Positions 37,206-45,917 are shown, counted from the stretch's first letter. The stretch: 64,000 bases of DNA from JAAYUD01 sp963676865 (GCA_963676865.2 CAXXSS010000001.1:1736001-1800000); one strand, 5' to 3'. Notes: generated by a model from the sequence alone, not told the origin. Numbers and translations: made by a program.

Positions 37206-37754
37206 CTACTTTTTATGTTTAAGTCCTCCCCCTATTACAAACCCGAATGATACATTGAAGGTATTATATCCTGCTCTTGAAAATTGGGCTCCACAACTCA
37301 AACGAATATGACGGAATAACTCTACGCCCACTCTTGGAGTAAAGGCAATGCTCCATCCGTTTGTTTCTATATATGAACCTCCCACCACATCATTCCATGC
37401 TAAACCGACACCTATTCCAGCATAAGGATTAAAGTTAGTTCCTTGCCTAAAATTGTAATCTCCGATAATTCCTATAATTGATGTCCGATTGTTCTGGCTA
37501 TATTCAGATTCGAAATTTCTTTGTGCACTGTTTATCTCTAAGAAAATACCACTATCCCAAGGAGTGTTATTAATATTGTACCGGAGTTCGCCTCCTATTT
37601 TTGCTCCGTTGTCTGACGTACCGCCATGATAACCACCCAAAGGAAGACTGAGCCCGGCATAAAAACCGCCTTCTATTTGGTGTACAGGCCGCGTTTGCGC
37701 ATACACAATTTGTATAGGTAGGAACAAAATAAGTAGGAAAAATAATCTTTTCAT
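37206..37754 (-). CDS. Small outer-membrane beta-barrel protein
   Basis: 182 aa with a signal peptide ending IVYAQ. The mature part consists of amphipathic strands (EGGFYAGLSLPLGGY, WSIAFTPRVGVELF, IRLSCGAQFSRAGY, NVSFGFVIGGGLKHKK), the look of an eight-stranded OmpA/OmpW-like barrel. Function unknown. It is the last supported gene before the rhs remnant region. Confidence 0.75.
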   Translation of the reverse strand: MKRLFFLLILFLPIQIVYAQTRPVHQIEGGFYAGLSLPLGGYHGGTSDNGAKIGGELRYNINNTPWDSGIFLEINSAQRNFESEYSQNNRTSIIGIIGDYNFRQGTNFNPYAGIGVGLAWNDVVGGSYIETNGWSIAFTPRVGVELFRHIRLSCGAQFSRAGYNTFNVSFGFVIGGGLKHKK

Positions 37755-37771
37755 ATTTCATTGATTTTTTA

Positions 37772-38062
37772 TTAATTATCCTTTGTAATACGTACTGCAA
37801 GCCATCGGTCATTGTATTTAATTGCCCCATAAACAGATCCCCTATGAAGTTTAACATCACGACCTCCATTATAACCTAAACGAAAATGTATTAAACTGAT
37901 TAACGGAAACTGTGTGACAATATATAACAAAAGTCTTGAACCTGCAAGAAAGAAAATAGAAATATCATTTGTCAGCCACGTATGCTGCCTCAGTAACTTT
38001 CTAAGAAATGGCAACAGACTCAGGATTTTGGTAATAATATATAAGGCCGATTTAAAAGACAA
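37772..38062 (-). CDS. Possible small hydrophobic ORF or relic
   Basis: 96 codons with no ATG start (only TTG at 38062). Hydrophobic in the first half, ending in YNDRWLAVRITKDN. Its first codons fall inside the direct repeat shared with 43888-44088, where the equivalent frame has a stop. It may be a relic, or chance. I do not recognise it. Confidence 0.25.
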   Translation of the reverse strand: MSFKSALYIITKILSLLPFLRKLLRQHTWLTNDISIFFLAGSRLLLYIVTQFPLISLIHFRLGYNGGRDVKLHRGSVYGAIKYNDRWLAVRITKDN

Positions 38063-38192
38063 CAGGTGTTAAAAAGCGAGGCAATGCAGATATTTTCTAT
38101 TTTGCATGTCACATCTCAGTTTTTTTATGTCTACTTATTGAATATGAACAAAAGGATTTCGAAATAGAAGCCAAACGAATTCGTCCTGTTGT
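37997..38192 (+). pseudogene. Duplicated 5' end of ECF sigma gene (left bracket)
   Basis: This copies 43888-44088: the upstream region plus about the first 17 codons of the sigma gene at 44037. The relic start codon is at 38144. Here one G is lost right after ATG and two bases are lost near codon 16, so it cannot encode the sigma factor. At about 38193 it joins an rhs-tail sequence. Together with the functional copy it brackets the whole rhs cassette region as a direct repeat. Confidence 0.8.
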
Positions 38193-38275
38193 GCGAATTT
38201 AAGAATATATAAAAAATAAAGCTGCTCTGTTACTCTAAGGATGGCTTCATTTTTTCTTATGGGATCTACTGAGGT

Positions 38276-38415
38276 TTGGATTTCGAGGGTGGGCTTGCTC
38301 TCCAGTGAAATACTATGATGACGCCAATGGAAATTTAACAAAAGATTTAAACAAAGGGATTAGCAATATTGCTTACAATTCATTAAATTTGCCGATGACA
38401 CAGATGATCTCATAA
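38276..38415 (+). pseudogene. rhs remnant 1
   Basis: The frame 38302-38415 encodes PVKYYDDANGNLTKDLNKGI followed by SNIAYNSLNLPMT, then a stop. This is the YD-repeat consensus of Bacteroides Rhs proteins and matches the longer remnant at 40028. A decayed terminator-like stem (38212-38255) precedes it, as before remnant 4. No toxin tip remains. Confidence 0.8.
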
Positions 38416-38502
38416 CCATATTATCACTGATTTATAAATCAAATTGGGATTTTACCAGAAGGGAAAGGATGGCAAAATAGTTCCATATTAAAAATAACAA
38501 TT

Positions 38503-38789
38503 ATGAACCCTATTAAAATAACTTTACTTGCACTAGAAGCTTGGATAGTATTGACAATTTTATATGTGCGCTATTTTGTAGAGGACGTTTCAGAAGAACC
38601 ATTTGTGGTGCAGTAGATTCTTTCTATTTGCTCCCGCTAGTTTGCATTATTACTTTTGTCACAAGTCTATTTTTTTACCGTTCATGGATAAGTAACAATA
38701 GAATAAAATTTGCAATATCCTCATTAATTTTAATTGCTTGGTATCTTCTTTTCCTCTATAACAAATTATTCTCTTGCCCTTATTTATAG
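38503..38789 (+). pseudogene. Frameshifted small membrane protein, possible immunity relic
   Basis: The ATG at 38503 gives MNPIKITLLALEAWIVLTIL and about 37 codons before a stop. The following frame continues with three or so hydrophobic segments (YLLPLVCIITFVTSLFFY, FAISSLILIAWYLLFLY) to 38789. One frameshift near 38610 would join them. Small polytopic membrane proteins are common immunity proteins after Rhs toxins. Function inferred from position only. Confidence 0.5.
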
Positions 38790-38882
38790 GGTGACTCATT
38801 AGAATCCAACAGAATTTGATCAGCATTAAAAACAAATATTCGACACGAATCATATAAACGCAATAACTCATATTCTACTAAA

Positions 38883-39236
38883 ATGATAAATACAATAAAA
38901 AAAACCTATTCAGATATTATTCTTAAAAAAAGAATATTAAAAATAAAAACAGAGATGAGAAAGATCATAACTTCTTTATGCAAAGAAAAATTTTGGATAG
39001 ACTGGTATGGAGCTTATGAAATAAATCCTAAAAATTTGGTCTATTGGATATGTGTTGAATCTGACAACCAAAGGGATCTTTTAAAATCTAACATTGAACT
39101 GCAAAAAGAATTAAAGGATTTGCTCGTAAAACAAAATTATCCATACGATGCTATCAAACATATTAAAATTAATATTGAATCACAAGAAACCGTTGATCGA
39201 GAATCGGAAGGAAGTTGGTATTATCATTTTAAATAA
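38883..39236 (+). CDS. Small cytoplasmic protein, possible immunity protein
   Basis: 117 aa, no signal peptide, Lys-rich N-terminus, then a mixed alpha/beta part with FWIDWYGAYEINPKNLVYWI and a C-terminal SWYYHF. I do not recognise the family. It lies between rhs remnants 1 and 2 on the same strand, the place where immunity genes normally sit. AT-rich codon use compared with the housekeeping genes suggests horizontal origin. Confidence 0.55.
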   Translation: MINTIKKTYSDIILKKRILKIKTEMRKIITSLCKEKFWIDWYGAYEINPKNLVYWICVESDNQRDLLKSNIELQKELKDLLVKQNYPYDAIKHIKINIESQETVDRESEGSWYYHFK

Positions 39237-39267
39237 AAGTATAACAAATTAATGACAGTGGCATTAG

Positions 39268-39420
39268 CTAGTCAAGACGGAAGATTCTGGAGAAGCTGTA
39301 AGGCTTTCCTCTTCGATGGATTTCAAGGACGGGGTCCACTCTCTGGTGGAATACTATTATGACGCTAATGGAAATCAAACTCGGACACTTCTCACTCTAC
39401 AACCAATATTTAATTACTAA
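39268..39420 (+). pseudogene. rhs remnant 2
   Basis: 51 codons encode LVKTEDSGEAVRLSSSMDFK and then DGVHSLVEYYYDANGNQT, closely matching codons of remnant 3 near 40135-40250. The frame ends at TAA, 11 nt before the secreted protein gene. No toxin tip remains. Confidence 0.8.
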
Positions 39421-39431
39421 AAATCGATATT

Positions 39432-39935
39432 ATGAAAAAATACATGGCAATATTAGGATTATTAATGGTTCTCAATTCTACTATCTTTGGGCAAGAAAAA
39501 AGAATCAAGCTTGAGATTATTGATTGTATCTCAACGAAGACTAACATAAGTTTTAGTCTTGCAATTAAGAATATATCGAATCAGCCAATTGTAATTTACA
39601 TACCGAAGCAAGATGATATTTGTTACGGACTTATAAAGATAACTATTGTTGATATGCAGAATGATAAGGTACATGAATTTTATCCATGTACTTTTAATGC
39701 CGCTGATTTAGACTGCATTACTCTCGACTGTCATAATACCTTGTTTTTAAAACCTAATGAAACGTTTATTCAGAAATTTAAATTACATAAGAAACATATT
39801 TATTCGCACTTAAAAAGAGGGAAAAGTTATAAACTTTTTGTGGAATGGTATTTGAAAGACATTTGTTTTAAAACTAATTTAAAAAATCTGCTTCAAGAAA
39901 ATGTTAGCTCAAATAAAATTGACTTCCGGAATTAA
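39432..39935 (+). CDS. Secreted putative immunity protein, paralogue 1
   Basis: 167 aa with a signal peptide ending TIFGQ. It is similar to the 170-aa protein at 43294: both share a central D-I-C around residue 62, then Y-P-C (FYPCTF versus YYPCNW) and an L-x-C motif (ITLDCHNTLFL versus IKLNCRNCVVL). I do not recognise a named family. Each paralogue directly follows an rhs remnant, so a periplasmic immunity role is inferred. AT-rich. Confidence 0.6.
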   Translation: MKKYMAILGLLMVLNSTIFGQEKRIKLEIIDCISTKTNISFSLAIKNISNQPIVIYIPKQDDICYGLIKITIVDMQNDKVHEFYPCTFNAADLDCITLDCHNTLFLKPNETFIQKFKLHKKHIYSHLKRGKSYKLFVEWYLKDICFKTNLKNLLQENVSSNKIDFRN

Positions 39936-40027
39936 TAGAAACATATAATGCTTCGGAAAAGGTACGAGAATGTGTCTATTTTTACACTTTTGCTCTCCAT
40001 CATTTTCTATTATTAACCCTTAACACT

Positions 40028-40800
40028 TACGACAAGGAAGGCAACGTGATGAATCTGACGCGCCTTGGTGCCATGGGAACCACCACTTTCGGCATCATAG
40101 ACAATCTGTCGATGAATTGCAGCGGCAATCAGCTGGTTAAAGCGGAAGATTCGGGAGAGACTGTCAGTCTTTCCGCTTCGATGGATTTTAAGGACGGGGC
40201 ACACTCTCCGGTGGAATACTATTATGACACCAATGGAAATTTAACAAAAGATTTGAACAAAGGAATTAGCAATATTGCTTACAATTCATTACATTTGCCG
40301 ATGACGCTGGCGATAGCCAATTCTTCAGGTTCGGCGACCAACACATACATGTATTCGGCCGACGGAAGAAAGTTGAAGACGGTGCAGCAATGGAACGGTG
40401 GCAGCAAACAAACGGATTACTGTGGAAATATGATCTAAGAAAACGGCACATTGAAAAGGATATTGACAGGTGGAGGCTACATCGAAGGAGGCGCTTACTA
40501 CTTCTATGTGAAGGATCACGAGGGCAACAACCGCGTGGTGGCGGATGTCGGCGGTACGGCCGTACAGTCCCCCACTATTTCCTTTCGGTATGTCGTATGC
40601 GGAGGGTAATGCCACGAGCAATCAACCTTACCGATACAACGGAAAGGAGCTTGACACCGAAAGGGGACTGAACTGGTACGATTGCGGAGCCAGATTCTAT
40701 GATCCCAATTGCAAGATGGACGAGTGTCGATCCACTGGCGGAGAAGTGTTACTCTATTTCGCCGTATGCTTATTGTGCGGGGAATCCGGTGAGGTATGTG
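40028..40800 (+). pseudogene. rhs remnant 3 (core, nonsense and frameshifts)
   Basis: The translated pieces reproduce the end of an Rhs protein: TYDKEGNVMNLTRLGAMG, YD repeat VEYYYDTNGNLTKDLN, YVKDHEGNNRVVAD, YRYNGKELDTERGLNWYD, then WTSVDPLAEKCYSISPYAYC. A TAA at 40436 interrupts the first frame, one base is missing near 40580, and a further shift lies near 40700. It is therefore decayed, but its last frame runs on into the toxin-tip open frame. Confidence 0.85.
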
Positions 40801-41382
40801 GATATTAAAGGACAATGGATAAAAGACGCAACTGGAGCAAGAGTTGAGGTGACGTACAATGAAAATGGTTCACTGTCATTCTCAAGAAATGCAGATGTAA
40901 ATACTATCAGAATGGCTAACGCAATGAACCTTACCAAATCGGGAAGATCAATGTTAAAATTCGTGGATAATTCATCAATTGGAACAAGAATGATAATTTC
41001 GCCTAATTCTAAAGAAGGGGATAAAACATTTTCAATAAATGGAGAAACAGTTCAAGGCAATTTCAATAAAGATGATAATTATGGAAAAGTAGTAAATAAA
41101 GATGGAACATTTGGTATTAAAGAAGCAACTATTACTGTTTACGAAGGTACTTTAAAAGAGAATATAAAAGAAGGTTCAGGTTCGAAACTTACTGGACTGA
41201 CTTTGGATCAAGCAATTGGTGCTGTGGCGGGTCATGAAACTGTTCATGCTACAAATAAAGGAGAAATAGACAAAGATTTAAAAGCTGAGAGTTCAGGAAC
41301 TAACCGAACAGATGGAGAAATTAAGCCTAATAACGTTGAACAGAAAATCATTGATGAATCTAAAAAACAAAATAATCCATAA
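40699..41382 (+). CDS. Rhs C-terminal tip with putative zinc metallopeptidase toxin domain
   Basis: 227-codon open frame. The first about 38 residues are the Rhs core end (ARWTSVDPLAEKCYS, PYAYCAGNPVRYVD). After the usual cut point the sequence is variable and AT-rich, and contains AGHETVHATNKGEIDKD near residues 173-189, where HETVH is an HExxH zinc-peptidase motif. Such tips act as toxins delivered to rival cells. The upstream core is broken, so delivery and even translation from the ATG at 40699 are doubtful. The next gene starts 2 nt after its stop. Confidence 0.65.
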   Translation: MIPIARWTSVDPLAEKCYSISPYAYCAGNPVRYVDIKGQWIKDATGARVEVTYNENGSLSFSRNADVNTIRMANAMNLTKSGRSMLKFVDNSSIGTRMIISPNSKEGDKTFSINGETVQGNFNKDDNYGKVVNKDGTFGIKEATITVYEGTLKENIKEGSGSKLTGLTLDQAIGAVAGHETVHATNKGEIDKDLKAESSGTNRTDGEIKPNNVEQKIIDESKKQNNP

Positions 41383-41384
41383 TT

Positions 41385-41864
41385 ATGAAAAAAAATATCT
41401 ATTTGGTTCTTGGATTTTCTTTTCTTGTTTTTGCTAGTTTGTTTGCTAAGACACCTAAACAAAATCCATTTCAACTGGTTGATGTTCCTGATAGCATATA
41501 TTTAAAACTTGAAAGTGCATATAAATCAATCACTGGTTTTGATAATGTCAATGCTGGCAGGAATGTTCGTAATCTGACGAACAGAAAAAATATCGTTTTT
41601 AAGAATGATTTGTATTCTTTTAAAGGACAAGGACCCCACTTTCCAAGATGCATTTTTATCTTCAAGAACCCTAATATTTACATATTTAGAAGTATTGGAG
41701 CTTTCGATTTTACTGGAATTTTAACCGAATATTTAGAATGTATTAAGTTTTTGGAGTTAACAGAAACCGAAAGAGTGTTATATCTTAAATCGATTGCAAG
41801 TTATTTGGAAAGTGAATCTGGACTAACATATGGAGCTGAAACTAAAAAGTCAAAAAAACGGTAA
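41385..41864 (+). CDS. Putative periplasmic immunity protein of the HExxH toxin
   Basis: 159 aa with a signal peptide ending SLFAK, placing it in the periplasm or outer membrane. No known family recognised. It starts 2 nt after the stop of the toxin-tip frame, the tight coupling usual for toxin/immunity pairs. It ends in a Lys-rich tail. The immunity role is inferred from position and export. Confidence 0.6.
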   Translation: MKKNIYLVLGFSFLVFASLFAKTPKQNPFQLVDVPDSIYLKLESAYKSITGFDNVNAGRNVRNLTNRKNIVFKNDLYSFKGQGPHFPRCIFIFKNPNIYIFRSIGAFDFTGILTEYLECIKFLELTETERVLYLKSIASYLESESGLTYGAETKKSKKR

Positions 41865-41966
41865 CGCATCAGATGTGGCGATAGTCAATTATCTTTTGAT
41901 TACCAATAGTGGATAATATATTAATTTTGACATTGATAATTAGGATTAACTGAATAACTATAATAT

Positions 41967-42431
41967 ATGAAGGCCATTCGTTTTTTATTTTTAATAGCGT
42001 TACCTTTTTTAATAAATGTGGCTACAACCGCACAAGAGATGGGGAAGTTATATACATATTTAATTAATGATTATTACAAAGAACTACGTAATAAAGGTCT
42101 TTTATCAAAACACGATATTTTATATTTTACATGTGGATTATGTAATCATTGGCAGGGTAAATGTTTCGATTATGAAGCTGAATTAAAAAATGATAAAATT
42201 CAATTTGCATTACCTATGGTTGATAAGGATCATCGTAAAGCTTCATTTTATAAACTTTCTCTTCCAGAATTAAAGAACCAATTTATAATAATTGATATCG
42301 GTATCTATAGCATGATATATGACGATATTGAGAACAAAATTATTTATTGCGGAGCAAAACAATATATTTTTAAATATGATAAAAGAATCTCTAAATATGT
42401 TTTTAGTACGAAAAAGGAATATGGTATATAA
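41967..42431 (+). CDS. Secreted protein of unknown function in rhs region
   Basis: 154 aa with a signal peptide ending TTAQE. The mature part has four Cys, three of them in FTCGLCNHWQGKC. It does not resemble the paralogous pair at 39432/43294. It follows the first immunity candidate after the toxin tip and may be an orphan immunity gene left from another cassette. AT-rich. Confidence 0.5.
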   Translation: MKAIRFLFLIALPFLINVATTAQEMGKLYTYLINDYYKELRNKGLLSKHDILYFTCGLCNHWQGKCFDYEAELKNDKIQFALPMVDKDHRKASFYKLSLPELKNQFIIIDIGIYSMIYDDIENKIIYCGAKQYIFKYDKRISKYVFSTKKEYGI

Positions 42432-42551
42432 TAAATTTAAACGAGTATGTATACTATGATTGTTCTGAGAGATTAAATAATCGACTCCTTTTTACTTCTC
42501 TTATCTCGGGGGAGGGTATTATTTACTATTTAAATATCCATTTAACAAGAA

Positions 42552-42826
42552 ATGAAGATGAAAGATGAATATGCATATAAAAGATCATTGGTATTCTCTA
42601 TTTGCTATGTGGGATTTGCAACAATAGCACTTTTTCGATGTACCCAGAATCACTTTTACACGGAGATTGGGCTTTTATAAGTGTATTTATTACCTTTCCT
42701 GTGTCAATACTCAGTTTTGGAGTAATATATGGTGGAGCTTAAAACTCACAATTAATTATTCTAGTTATTCAAATAGTAATGTTTTTATTGACATGGTATT
42801 TGTTGTACAGATCTTTTAAAAGGTAA
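42552..42826 (+). pseudogene. Broken small membrane protein gene, possible immunity relic
   Basis: The ATG at 42552 opens MKMKDEYAYKRSLVFSICYV, with one hydrophobic segment. After about 40 codons it hits a stop. A shifted frame continues with DWAFISVFITFPVSILSFGV, an in-frame stop, then IILVIQIVMFLLTWYLLY. At least one frameshift and one nonsense change are needed. It has the same general shape as the relic at 38503. Confidence 0.45.
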
Positions 42827-42895
42827 AAACTATCAAATTAGAATAGTCAAATATAATTGCGGGTTCTCTGTTATACGAATTTGAGAATCTATAAA

Positions 42896-42936
42896 AATGA
42901 AGCCTCTCTGTTACTCTAAGAATGGCTTCATTTTTT
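42896..42936 (+). terminator. Terminator preceding rhs remnant 4
   Basis: AATGAAGCC (42896-42904) pairs with GGCTTCATT (42924-42932), followed by a T run. A decayed copy precedes rhs remnant 1 at 38212-38255, so the segment was duplicated together with the rhs tail. Confidence 0.65.
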
Positions 42937-42949
42937 CTTGTGGAGTGTG

Positions 42950-43229
42950 CTGAGGTCTGGATTCCGAGGGCAGGCTTGCTTTTCGGTGGAATACTATGAT
43001 GATGTACATATAATAAAATATTTGAACAAAAGAGTTAGCGATATTGCTTATAATTTATTAAATTTGCCGATAACGTTGTCGACGCACGAAAGTTGGAGGC
43101 GTTCTAGCAATGGAAGAAGCAATCACTCCTACCGATTTAATGGGAACAGAGAAGGAGCTGAACTGGTACGATTACGGAGTCATGTCCTATGACCCCGCGA
43201 TTACTAGATGGAAGGCACAAGTTGATTGA
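42950..43229 (+). pseudogene. rhs remnant 4
   Basis: Pieces in several frames: VEYYDDVHIIKYLNKRVSDI, IAYNLLNLPITLS, SYRFNG, then LNWYDYGVMSYDPAITRW ending at TGA 43229. All belong to the Rhs core end. It is heavily decayed with internal deletions. The paralogous secreted protein gene follows 65 nt later. Confidence 0.8.
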
Positions 43230-43293
43230 AGAGAAAAAACCATGGATTTATAAAAGATAAGTTGTTTAACTGTGATTAAAAAATATAGAATGT

Positions 43294-43806
43294 ATGAAAA
43301 AGGTATTTATGATAATAGGGTTACTATTCTTATTTATTTTAAAGATCGAATCCCAAGAAAGTCTATTATCTCTTAACCTTTTATCTGTTCGTTCAATTAG
43401 AAACGAAATTAAAATAAAATTTGAATTTTGTAACCGATCTGATAAAGACATGGCTGTATATGTTCCAAACTATTTAGATATTTGTAGGAATATATTCACA
43501 ATAAAATTCATTTCAAATAAAGATTCTACTATACATATTTATTACCCTTGTAATTGGGTTGCTGATTTGAAACCTATTAAATTGAATTGTAGGAATTGTG
43601 TAGTATTGTCTCCTATGGGAAAGAAAGTAATTAGCATGAAACTATTGAAGAAGAACTTTTCACCTTATTTAAAAGGCTATAATTTATATAGGGTCTTATT
43701 AGAAATCCGCTTAAACGAAGTAAATATTGAATCTATCTTTAATAATTATTTTCATGATGACATAATATCAAATTCTCTAATATATAGAAATGCTAGTATC
43801 CGTTAA
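43294..43806 (+). CDS. Secreted putative immunity protein, paralogue 2
   Basis: 170 aa with a signal peptide ending IESQE. Similar to the protein at 39432 over the full length (DIC, YYPCNW and LNCRNC motifs, and the same length). It follows rhs remnant 4. Likely a leftover immunity protein that protects against a toxin once carried by neighbours; unproven. AT-rich. Confidence 0.6.
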   Translation: MKKVFMIIGLLFLFILKIESQESLLSLNLLSVRSIRNEIKIKFEFCNRSDKDMAVYVPNYLDICRNIFTIKFISNKDSTIHIYYPCNWVADLKPIKLNCRNCVVLSPMGKKVISMKLLKKNFSPYLKGYNLYRVLLEIRLNEVNIESIFNNYFHDDIISNSLIYRNASIR

Positions 43807-43887
43807 ATTGATAAATACTTTTGCCATATATGTAAGCCGTATAGCCCATTGATAGTAAGATAGGATTAAAGGGATTTTTGGTTTCAG

Positions 43888-44088
43888 CTTTCTAAGAAAT
43901 GGCAATAGAATCAGAATTTTGATAATAAGATATAAGGTCTATTTAAAAGATAACAGGTGTTAAAAAGCGAGCCAATGCCGATATTTTCTATTTTTGCATG
44001 TAACATTATAGTTTTTTCTGTGTCTACTTACTGAATATGGAACAAAAGGATTTCGAAATAGAAGCCAAACGAATTCGTCCTCTGTTGT
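43888..44088. repeat. Direct repeat, right bracket of the rhs region
   Basis: Matches 37997-38192. It contains a -7 box TATTTTTG (43989-43996) and the first about 17 codons of the intact sigma gene. The two copies flank about 5.7 kb of rhs-related DNA. Confidence 0.75.
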
Positions 44089-44528
44089 ATCGGCAAGCAT
44101 TGCATTATTTGAATAATAGTGATGATGCAGATGATGTCGCTCAAGAGGTGCTTATAAAACTGTGGTCTATACGTCGGCAGTTGGAAGAATACCGTTCGGT
44201 AGAAGCTTTGGCTTTGGTTATAACGAAACACTTGTGTTTCAATCGGCTTAGAAAAGTCACCTATCCGATGTGTGATTGGAGCAAAGAGAATATTACGGAT
44301 GAAATAACGCCTGAAGATGTTTATATTACCAAAGAGGAGGCCGGACGTATTGAGAAAATGATGAAGACTCTTCCTGATATTCAACAGGCGACTCTGAGGA
44401 TGAAACATATTGATGGATTGGAGGTAGCCGAAATAGCCCGTATAATAGGCAGCAGTGAAGTGGCGGTACGTACGAATTTGTCGCGGGCACGGAAAAAAAT
44501 GATGAACTATTTTGGTATTAATAAATAG
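44037..44528 (+). CDS. ECF-type sigma factor, module 2
   Basis: 163 aa. Region 2 has DDADDVAQEVLIKLWSIRRQL. Region 4 has LPDIQQATLRMKHIDGLEVAEIARIIGSSEVAVRTNLSRARKK with a clear helix-turn-helix. Paralogous to the sigma factor at 25921. The anti-sigma-like gene starts 6 nt downstream. The promoter and first codons are duplicated at 37997-38192. Confidence 0.92.
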   Translation: MEQKDFEIEAKRIRPLLYRQALHYLNNSDDADDVAQEVLIKLWSIRRQLEEYRSVEALALVITKHLCFNRLRKVTYPMCDWSKENITDEITPEDVYITKEEAGRIEKMMKTLPDIQQATLRMKHIDGLEVAEIARIIGSSEVAVRTNLSRARKKMMNYFGINK

Positions 44529-44534
44529 GAAGCT

Positions 44535-45059
44535 ATGATGTATATTAACAAACAAAATGCAGAAGAATGGATTGGGAAGTTTCTTGAAGGAGAAACCGAT
44601 AATGAGGAGGAACAAGCTCTTTACAAGTTCTTCTGTTCGGATAATATTCCTCGGCGATTGAAGAAATACAAACCAATGTTTGATTGGTATGCCAATGGTA
44701 TGCAGGAATCCTATTTACCGCCTCGGCGTATTTTTTGGAAACGTGGGTTCATCTCTCGGATAAGTGTGGCGGCATCTTTGGTTTTGGCTTGTGGTGTTGG
44801 AATGGGCTTCTATAGACATTATCAAAAAATGCAGGTGGAGTATGAGTGCTATGAAGGTAGTTATATTATTCGTAATGGTGAAAAGATTTCTGATGTGAAA
44901 CAGATATTGCCTGAATTGCAAAAGACCACTCGAATGGCACAGCAGCATGAAAAAGAGGTCGATAGGACACTGAAGATGACTCCCGATGAATATGTGAAAG
45001 GGCTAAAGTCCGATTGTGCTAAACAAAAAGGGCAGCAAGAAGAGCTGCCGGTGATTTAG
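44535..45059 (+). CDS. Putative anti-sigma membrane protein, module 2
   Basis: 174 aa. Motifs in order: FLEGETDNEEEQALYKFF, YKPMF, one transmembrane helix (about 77-93, RISVAASLVLACGVGMGF), and periplasmic YIIRNGEKISDV. The same motifs in the same order are in the 25487 protein. A role in holding the adjacent sigma factor is inferred from position and topology. Confidence 0.7.
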   Translation: MMYINKQNAEEWIGKFLEGETDNEEEQALYKFFCSDNIPRRLKKYKPMFDWYANGMQESYLPPRRIFWKRGFISRISVAASLVLACGVGMGFYRHYQKMQVEYECYEGSYIIRNGEKISDVKQILPELQKTTRMAQQHEKEVDRTLKMTPDEYVKGLKSDCAKQKGQQEELPVI

Positions 45060-45094
45060 AAAACGATAAGTGAAATATTTAATAATGAACAGCA

Positions 45095-45832
45095 ATGAAA
45101 AGGAAACATTTATTAATGGCTTTTTTGTCAGTGTTACTGATAAATGTGTGGAGTTGTGTTCCCGCAGCTGCCCAAAATAATATTGATAGATTGGTAAAAG
45201 AACTAGAGGACAAAGGGGTAGATGTTAATACGGTTGTTAAGCGCAACGCTAAGACTAAGCAGGTCTATACGATGATTAAAACGTTGAATTTCTATAGTAA
45301 AGATGGCAACTATGCCCGTCAATTGCAGAAAGCATTTGATAAGGATAGCGAAAATGCCTCGAGCGTTAATACTGACCGACGTAATACTTATAGGAATACG
45401 GTGCTTAGTTTTAAATTAGGTAAAAAGACTCTTCTTTATAATCTGATAATACGGGGAAAAGAGTCGCAACCTCAGGTTATGGTAAGTATTATTTCCCGAG
45501 ATAAATCGATACCTCAGGATGATGATCATTCGTCGATCCTTTTTGGAGGGAAATTGATGGATGTACCGGGCATGTCCTCATTCAAATGGGATGGCAAAGA
45601 ATTGGAAGCGTTAAACAATATTGATCGGGATGTCTCGGGGCTTCAGGTCTTGAAGAATTATGACTGGTCGTCTTTCAAAGAACAGATGAAGAATGTTGAG
45701 AAAGAAATGAAAGGAATGGATATGCGAATGCAGAAGATCGGTAAAGGTTTGAAAGATTTTAGCGTCGATATTGATGACCAAGATGCAGTGATATTGAATG
45801 ACGGTAGTAAAATAGTAACCCGTAAAAAGTAA
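45095..45832 (+). CDS. Secreted protein of sigma module 2
   Basis: 245 aa with a signal peptide ending PAAAQ. The mature part is charged and helical (NNIDRLVKELEDKGVDVN, MKNVEKEMKGMDMRMQKIGK) with a beta region in between. I do not recognise a named family. Third gene of the sigma module; probably a target of the sigma factor. A bidirectional terminator follows. Confidence 0.7.
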   Translation: MKRKHLLMAFLSVLLINVWSCVPAAAQNNIDRLVKELEDKGVDVNTVVKRNAKTKQVYTMIKTLNFYSKDGNYARQLQKAFDKDSENASSVNTDRRNTYRNTVLSFKLGKKTLLYNLIIRGKESQPQVMVSIISRDKSIPQDDDHSSILFGGKLMDVPGMSSFKWDGKELEALNNIDRDVSGLQVLKNYDWSSFKEQMKNVEKEMKGMDMRMQKIGKGLKDFSVDIDDQDAVILNDGSKIVTRKK

Positions 45833-45857
45833 AAAATAAAACTCTCTCTCTTAAAAG

Positions 45858-45898
45858 AAATACCCGACTCTATACAGTGATGTATTAGTCGGGTATTT
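45858..45898. terminator. Bidirectional terminator between convergent operons
   Basis: AAATACCCGACT (45858-45869) and AGTCGGGTATTT (45887-45898) are perfect 12-bp arms. They serve the sigma module on the plus strand and lipA on the minus strand. Confidence 0.8.
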
Positions 45899-45917
45899 AA
45901 ATTATGTATTGTAATAT

